64,000 nucleotides of DNA, from positions 1,497,284-1,561,283 of the forward strand of contig NC_090712.1 of NCBI RefSeq assembly GCF_040954835.1, given 5' to 3'. Every line of letters begins with the position of its first letter. Positions within the stretch are counted from its first letter, which is position 1. The notes below the pieces were generated by a model that made no database searches, was not told where the DNA came from, and saw nothing but the letters and a program-made list of their open reading frames with translations. The DNA is from Lepisosteus oculatus (taxonomy: Eukaryota; Chordata; Actinopteri; Semionotiformes; Lepisosteidae). Below, one piece after another: positions 57,331 through 64,000 of the stretch. The position numbers and the translations under genes were made by a program.

Positions 57331-58439
57331 GAGCGAGCATGCTGGTGTTAAGTGCCTACAACACCTAGCAGCTATTTAAAGAAATAACAATAGCTCTCGA
57401 GAATATTTTTATTAAATAACTCCCGCATTCCTAGGTTGAAAGCACTCAATCATTATTACCTCGTTTTTAGCCCCACTTAAACAGTGCAGGTCTGGAATAT
57501 CCAGGCAGTTCGGTATTCTTGGTGAAGGTGGCGACACTAGGTGTGAGGCTGTGTGCCATCCGTTTTGATACAATTAAAGGTAAAAAAACAATCAGTTACT
57601 TTTTTTCCCCTCAAGGAATGGATTCCCCGAGAACAGTCGCTGAGGAAAAAAGGTTAATCGATGAAAGTGTGGCGTTCACTCGCAGTTCAACGATCTGCAC
57701 AGGCGTGCGCTTAGCGAGGTAGTAATTAAATAAGATAAGATGCCAGAAGTCACCTAGACATAACGGAGAAGGTGTTTTAGAAGCATTGATTGGTGAGAAG
57801 ACCAGCTGTGATGTTTCTACTGTTTGCTTCAGTTTCGTTTGTAGATTTGTCAGTAGAGTTGGAGAAAATCTTTAGTTGTTGGAAGCAAGAAGGTGCCTCG
57901 TATTTGTAGTTTAAGGCTTCTAGAAAGAAGGATGTCTTTCTGCTTAAAGGTGTTATTCTGGTTAAAAAGTGCCATCTGAGAGACACTTGTATGTAGTGCT
58001 GAATGCAAAGTTGTGGCTTTGAAGGACATTCATTAAAAGAGAGACCGGGTTAAAGGGGTGTACAGCGTAGATCGCTACAAATGAGAAGTTGACCCAACTT
58101 GTAGCAACACATCGAAGCGTCTAACGTTTGCGAAACAACGTGCTAGCGTTTTTAAAAATAAATAATAATTGACAGTTCATCACACTGAAGACCTGATAGA
58201 CACGACACACAGAGAGGGTTTGCAAGTAATCTTCCCAAATGAAATAATTTCCCGACCTGTTTATGTGAAATAAAATTGCCATATGGCCAATTCCTGTATT
58301 TTTACGTCAGAAAGAAGACTGTTATTAGTAAATCGTTAAAGGGGCAATTTTGCTGTATTATTTTGCATCGTAAAAGGTTTATTTATATAGCGGTTTAAAC
58401 ACCACTCCGCATCTCCTGACACCTCAGGATAGCGATGGG

Positions 58440-58600
58440 ATTGTGCTAATTTAAAGGATTTCATGCACCATATGCTGCTAAAGCTAGATGCCTTCAATTA
58501 CCCGTAGAAGTTACTGACGCGGGCCTTAATGGAGACATTATTTTAACTTGTTTATCTAATGTGACTGTAAATGTAATTTATAGCGCAGATAAAAAACGTA
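58440..58600. promoter_or_regulatory. Candidate conserved non-coding block
   Basis: Unique sequence with GCCTTCAATTACCC, CCTTAATGGAGACATTATTT, a GATA-type TTATCTAA and TGTAATTTATAG. Enhancer-like texture only; no direct proof. Confidence 0.25.
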
Positions 58601-61600
58601 CCGTGTTGTACCACCACTGAATGTAAAGGAGAAGGCTGTAAGATATGCTAATAACAATGTCTGCCCAACTTTTCAGTACTAAAAAAAATTTGCATTCGAT
58701 ACAGCACATAATAAACGGTTTATTAGCATTTTAAATACGTCTCAGAAAGCAAAAAAAAAAAACCGCACTGCCTTAAATTTCATCACTGTTTCTTTTATCT
58801 CCCCAAACAACACCTATCAATTTAACCGCTCCCGGGGTCTTGAAGCTATTGCCTCCAGTGCAGTATCTACAGCCTGGTTTTGTCAAGAGGCGTAAAAAGT
58901 GGTGTAAATGTGGTGTACATCTGGGAGCCTTGAGTCACATCCACCTCGGAGCCACAGCCTCATCCAGCACACCTGCGTTTTCTTATCAGTGCGACGAGGT
59001 GAACATACTGCAGAGTGAAAAAAAGAACATTGCATTCTCTTACTGAACTTTGCTCGTCGTTATGTACGATTTCCCTTTTCTGAAATAAAATAAAACGAAT
59101 GAGTGTTGGTTTGCATTTTCAAGGTCACAGCGTTTACAAAAATGAACACATCTGGTAGACTTTCCGTTGATCATGACGCACATGGCGAAACACACGTCAC
59201 ATCTAAATAGCCTTCTACGCCATCTCTGGTATGATTTCAGAAGACAATACGATGTGTCAACAACAGGTTCGTTGTTAGTTCCTACAATTATAAAAGTAAT
59301 GGAGACTCTACACTGGAGACTCTACTTCTACACACAAGCTGTATCCGAGGCCAAGATGAACTCAGCTGTGTGTATGGATTACAGGTGATGTGCAGGATGC
59401 TTGTATTCAGCATAAATAAATGCCCCTAAAAAGTGTTAAGAGGCAGGAGCAAGAAGGCCATGAAATACAGGAGTAGGCCTGTAGTAACCTTTTCACTTGG
59501 TGTAGCTAATTGATCCCAGAATCTCAAATTTAATAGCATGCCTGGGAAACTTGTTGCAAGTGCTCACATCACTTTGTCCAGACATGCGTGGTTGAATATA
59601 GTGATATTAGGCTTGGCAATCAGTTTTCATTCCCACTTGTTCATATTCAGGTTCATATTTCACTGCAGAAGCAGATGGAATCTTAATGTGTCGTCCGTAA
59701 CCATAAGATTCAGAGTTGATCCATCTTCATGGCAAAAGAGATTCAGTTCTTTAAACCTGTCTGCGTGGGGCATTCCTTTACGACGCAGTGTGCAATGAAC
59801 AGTAGTGTCCCTCAGGACTCTGGAATTACACAATTGTGGTATTTGTGTAAACGAATTGTGTGTGATTTCATCTGAAGTGTTCCTGGAATGATCTGTCTGT
59901 GAGCAGTTTATTGTTTCTGTCACCCTGAGTCTTCGGGGTTCAACCCCGGGCTATCCCATCCTTGCTCCTCAGACAGATATTTTGCTCATCCTTCAAATTA
60001 CGATTGCAGCAGGATTGAAAAATGTACACAATATGGCACAAGAAATCAGATTGCCTGTAACATTATCAGTTTAACTAAACAAAGCAGCAAAACAAAAATC
60101 CTCATAACAGTGAGATGTTTGTACCATTTAGAGTTTCCTCGGGATGAAATGATTTTCCCCATTTCCAGTGCTCAGACTGGATTTACACTGCTGTGGAGCT
60201 GTAGGTCTTCGTATCAAACAGATAATTGAGCTGAATAAACTATTACCCAGCCACAACTGGATTTGCAATGTATATCCACCTTTTCATGTGAATAGTTATA
60301 TAGAATCTGGATTTATCATTATTTGGCAGAAGTGGAAAATAAACCGGAGAACTCTGCTAGATGATTAATGATTAAAATCCCCAGTAAGACTGAAAAGGTT
60401 GTTGTCTTCTGTCCAACTCTTGCGGAGAAGAGTAGCACAGATGGCCCAGTAAAGCTTTAATTTTAAAACGAACATGTTTTGTTCTGGGAGAATGTAATCT
60501 GATAATTCTACAGTTATAATCTTTGCTGCAAAAATAACATGACTACAGCAGCTAAAGTCAAAATACTGAGTAGTTTTATCGCTTTTGAGGATTTTAAAAT
60601 ATTTTGCAAACCTTTTTCTTAAGCCACAGTCACTGATAAAAACATCACTGAACAATACAAAACAAATAACAATATTTTGTTAACAACATTATTACTTTAA
60701 TTCTTACTTTATTCTTGAAAATATGTGTCAAACAAGGAGGTGCATTGAATCAATACACCAACTTTAAAAAAATATGATTTAAACCAAAAAAAAGCAACTG
60801 TCCATTCTTTAGTATACAAAGTTTTATTGAGCAGTGGAAACTGGAAAAAATAGAGAAACCATCCTCATTCGAGAGGAATTTCAGCACAAAAAATACCACA
60901 TTCTACAGATCTGCAGTCAGCCTGGTCTGTGATGTTGTTAGCTCTGCTGAAATGGAGCTTTTTTCTTTTTTTACTATTTGGAAATGCAAAACATTTTCAT
61001 GCAGTGAAGCTGAACAAATCACCAGACCTGCACCAGCACGATCTCCTCAAATCTTAATGACCCAGTTGATAACGTTTTTTTTTTGAATATGTATAATTTA
61101 GAACTGGCTTTGCTTGTTTTAAAAGTAAACTCTCTTGATATTTCATTTTTTCAATAGTGCGTATAGCACCGGTGACATACACACACGTTCATGTAAATAT
61201 GTTTGTTTTGTTTGTATGTCACAAATAAAAAAAAGATGCTTTAAACTATGACTTAAATTATAGGGCACAGTTCAGGGTGACTTCGTGAGAAACCCAAAGT
61301 TTTACTGTTGCATTAAATGACTGAACAAATGTGAAGGGGCTGCCATTTCTTAAGACGAAGTGAATTGGTCAGCTTGCGATAGTCTGATATCTCAGCCTCA
61401 CATGGTGGAAGATCACTAGCTACAGTATATCTTACACTACGTATTTTATAGGAAAACACCTATACACTCCTATAAGGTATTCTTCAAGGCAATAATTTTC
61501 TCAGTTCTTCAATCTCCTGATGAAGTCCCACGAAACCTCCGATTAAGTGAGCAAATAAAAACGTTATTGTTTTGGGTCTCTATTGTCTCTGGCTAGATTT

Positions 61601-61840
61601 ACACCATTAATCATATAAGGACTGCTTTGAGGTAGGAGGGGAAGGCGCTGAGAATCACCTGGTCTGAGGCTGTTTAGAGCATACGCCTACAGAAGGCAGA
61701 TTTATTTTTGCGGGGTTGTAGTTTTTCTTGGCATGCGGAGTTTCGCACCGTGCGCCCAGGGACTTTCTGGGACCGCTTTTATTCCAGACAGGAGCTAAGA
61801 AAAACCCCGAAAGCGCTGGAAAAGTTGGGACTGGATAATT
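58601..61840. other. AT-rich intergenic stretch without a recognised gene
   Basis: No gene or repeat family recognised. Open frames of up to 96 codons at 58840-60655 appear to be chance. Confidence 0.45.
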
Positions 61841-62010
61841 AGCAACTTGCCTGCCGCCGCCGCCGCCGCCGCGTTCCCCTATGAAGGCTTTTGTCGGACG
61901 GCGGCCATGCAGCCCGCGCCCCGACCCCGATAACGAGCCTGCGAGGCCGCCCCCTCCCCCGGCCTGCCCGGCCCCGCTCCCCGCTCCTCGCAACGACCAG
62001 CGCTGCTGCA
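61841..62010. promoter_or_regulatory. Small GC-rich island with (CCG)n
   Basis: A (CCG)n run (61853-61872) is followed by about 130 bp of very GC-rich sequence (CGGACGGCGGCCATGCAGCC, then CCCCCTCCCCCGGCC). Long frames across it are compositional. Confidence 0.45.
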
Positions 62011-62029
62011 GAGGCGTGCTGTCCATGCC

Positions 62030-62660
62030 ACTCTCACCCCATTAGTATGGAAATGAGGCAAGTGTGACAGGTGGCCTAACAACCAACACAATTAACTTTC
62101 TCCATTAGCTGATGCACTGACAAAACAGATGCAGAACTGAGAGGCGCACACAGAAACACAAACACTGAATAGGAGTGACACACAGAACACCCCTGTGATT
62201 AATAGGGTGGAGCAGTGTAATTTCTTCAATATCCCCGAAATTAGCTGTGTGGCTAAAGAGGTAGAAATAAAAGATATTCCCTTTCTTCTCAGTTTTTCGA
62301 ATGGGGTTGGTAATTCAAGGATAGAGATAGCATTTACCCAAAACACTCGCCTCTGCCAGTTTCTGCTCTCTCTCTCTCTCTCTCTCTCCTGCTCTCTCTC
62401 TCTTTTTAAAATCATTTTCTCTCTGAGGGATTCTTTTATATATGCAAATGATTCATTTCTTTGAAACATTTCTCTTCACAAAAACGAGACTGTTTTGCTT
62501 TGACAAGGAATGGCGACAAACGACCAGACTAATGCTCCAAATTGCTGCAGACCCTATTAGAGGCCCATTATTTATTCATTTATGGAGACAATTTAAACGA
62601 TGGGACCCAGAATGAATTTGCGAGTCATTCTTTTCTAGTTTACTTGCTTATTTATTTTGT
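62030..62660. promoter_or_regulatory. Candidate conserved non-coding blocks beside the GC-rich island
   Basis: 62034-62120 contains CACCCCATTAGTATGGAAAT, the E-box-bearing GTGACAGGTGGCC and AATTAACTTTCTCCATTAGC. 62540-62660 contains GCAGACCCTATTAGAGGCCC and TTATTTATTCATTTATGGAG. They are separated by a (CT)n tract. The texture suggests a developmental enhancer cluster; conservation is untested. Confidence 0.3.
62365..62403. repeat. (CT)n microsatellite
   Basis: About 18 CT units with one CTGCT interruption. Confidence 0.9.
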
Positions 62661-62841
62661 GTTTTAAAAGGCGTCCGGATCTTTACGGAAACATGTTTAA
62701 ACATGAGTCTTCGATGAAGACCAAAAATAAACTAAGAACATTTCCGTCAACTGAAAAATAACACTACTGGCAATACAGGACTCCCAAGGCTGTAAAACAG
62801 TTCTTTAATTATACTCTTTTTAAACTTAAAAATGTGGCTTG

Positions 62842-62933
62842 AAATGAAAGTCTGATCACAAACAGCAATGTAAATTCCGATACTGTACGCACGACCAGCA
62901 TTTACATTGCTGTTTGTCATCAGACTTTCATTT
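62842..62933. ncRNA. Pre-miRNA-like hairpin: 34-nt arms, 24-nt loop
   Basis: The left arm 62842-62875 and right arm 62900-62933 are reverse complements with one mismatch in 34 positions (GATCACAAACAG in the left arm, CTGTTTGTCATC in the right arm). The 24-nt loop is 62876-62899. Total length 92 nt. A pre-miRNA usually has more bulges, and a small MITE is the main alternative, though no second copy exists in this window. I do not recognise the arm as a known miRNA. Strand undetermined. Confidence 0.35.
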
Positions 62934-63914
62934 TAACCCCAAACGCAGGCATTGTAAAAATCAAGGGCGTGCAAAGTTGTTTTTCGAAACCATGAAATAA
63001 TGACTAGATTTGTTCCGTGACATTTTTCGCAGATCATGAACTTTAAACACTGGGGGGAAAAAAACAACACTTTTTAAAAACAGTCGGAATATGAGTTTGG
63101 CATATTACCGTGAAAATACAGATTATATACACCTTTTAAATAGAGTTACTGGTGCATCAGATGCACCAAGGTGAAAAAATGTGATGATGTACTTTTTTTC
63201 AGTGAGATCTGCTCAGAAGTATTACAGTAGCATAACATAAACTGCAGTTTGTAGGTCCATTATGTTTTTAGATTGTAGTGAAAGTACTGACATGTAGCTT
63301 TAGTAGGACCAATTAGCTATCATATCTCCTCTGATCAATTAGCTACTATAAACCACTCTGCCTAGCTGGGCCAAATAGTCTCTTCTTGTTCATCGTTTGT
63401 TTTTGTACCTACAATCTACCTGAAAGCTTCTGGAATGAAACAATAACAGGAATGTCAGATATCGAAAGGCACCTGAGGGATCACCCACAGCCCTGGACAG
63501 TTGATGGCGATCCAAAAACTTCACGACAATAATCAGATGATCACTTTCCCTGGTGCAGCTGACTGCAGCAGGTCTCCAACCACACGACTTGTCCAGAGCT
63601 TTTACTTGAAAAGAGCCAATTAGATGTAACCATCTAATGTTCACTGATAGAAGTAGGGGTGTGTTTCTAAAGATAAATGATACATTTAAACTATATTAGT
63701 GTCAACATTAAGAGTTAATGATCTCATCCAGAGAATACTGAGAACAAACAGAGAAAGGGGAGTTTGCTGTGCACATAGAAGATATGTAGGAACATAGGCT
63801 CGTGTGTCAGATGAAATGTAATAATATTGCTGCATATCGAGAACAAAGGCACTGGCTGTCTGTGAGCATAATTACAGTAACCTTGTAATATTATACTGAG
63901 AGGAGTCACCCATG
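62934..63914. other. Intergenic stretch without a recognised gene
   Basis: AT-rich; TAGGACCAATTAGCTA and GATCAATTAGCTACTA (63304-63351) form a short imperfect repeat. No gene recognised. Confidence 0.45.
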
Positions 63915-63934
63915 TTTTTAAACTGCACTTGTAC

Positions 63935-64000
63935 ACTGTGGCCTGATGTGGCCAGAAGCTTAGGAAGGCTGGGTCTGGCCAGTCCAGTGATGGGAGACCT
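63935..64000 (+). mobile_element. 5S-rRNA-like head of a SINE, cut by the right window edge
   Basis: CTGATGTGGCCAGAAGCTTA, then GGCTGGGTCTGGCCAGTCCA and GTGATGGGAGACCT, follow the 5S rRNA order CTGATCTCGGAAGCTAAGCA, GGGCCTGGTTAGTACTTGGA, TGGGAGACC. It is most likely the start of another copy of the SINE at 42241, or a 5S pseudogene. Confidence 0.6.

Noticed and set aside
61655..62026. Gly-rich 123-codon minus-strand frame
   Set aside because: Produced by the (CCG)n tract and GC-rich island, not by a real protein.

Overview
The window is vertebrate nuclear DNA, almost certainly from a ray-finned fish. It has large introns with GT-AG splice sites, long gene-poor stretches, and several interspersed repeats: a 5S-rRNA-derived SINE, a tRNA-derived SINE, and LINE, Tc1/mariner, LTR and foldback-element remnants. 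The species cannot be fixed from the sequence. The repeat mix makes me favour an early-diverging lineage (gar, bowfin or sturgeon-like) over a derived teleost, but that is a guess.

The central gene is tnfaip3 (A20), on the minus strand. I rebuilt it completely: a non-coding first exon (donor at 35889), eight coding exons between 33735 and 19620, and a ~2.5 kb 3' UTR ending near 17135. Every junction obeys GT-AG, all phases agree, and the exons sum to 2313 nt (770 aa plus stop). The OTU triad, all seven A20-type zinc fingers and two adjacent kappaB sites at the promoter are visible. This is the feedback inhibitor that NF-kappaB induces to shut down TNF/TLR signalling, and its promoter, introns and AU-rich 3' UTR fit that logic.

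At the left edge (665-866, minus strand) is the first coding exon of perp, a PMP22/claudin-type tetraspan desmosome and p53-effector protein. The rest of perp lies beyond the edge. PERP is also TNFAIP3's neighbour in human, so the synteny supports both calls, although the relative orientation seems to differ.

Layout: 1-900 perp exon 1 with a Tc1 remnant in its intron; 900-17100 intergenic DNA rich in mobile elements, with a cluster of CTCF-like motifs at 3.9-7.1 kb; 17135-36100 tnfaip3; 36200-64000 a gene-free region upstream of tnfaip3. That region holds repeats, a promoter-like motif cluster (43.9-44.2 kb), CpG-rich islands (56.0-57.3 and 61.8-62.0 kb), AT-rich blocks resembling conserved enhancers (53.9-54.5, 57.1, 58.4 and 62.0-62.7 kb) and a pre-miRNA-like hairpin at 62.84 kb. 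I found no protein-coding gene there. In human the equivalent interval leads to OLIG3, so it may be regulatory desert.

No new protein system is evident. The most interesting leads are regulatory: a 5S-derived SINE whose three long copies each carry a CTCF-consensus motif, a CTCF-like cluster between perp and tnfaip3, and the hairpin at 62.84 kb.
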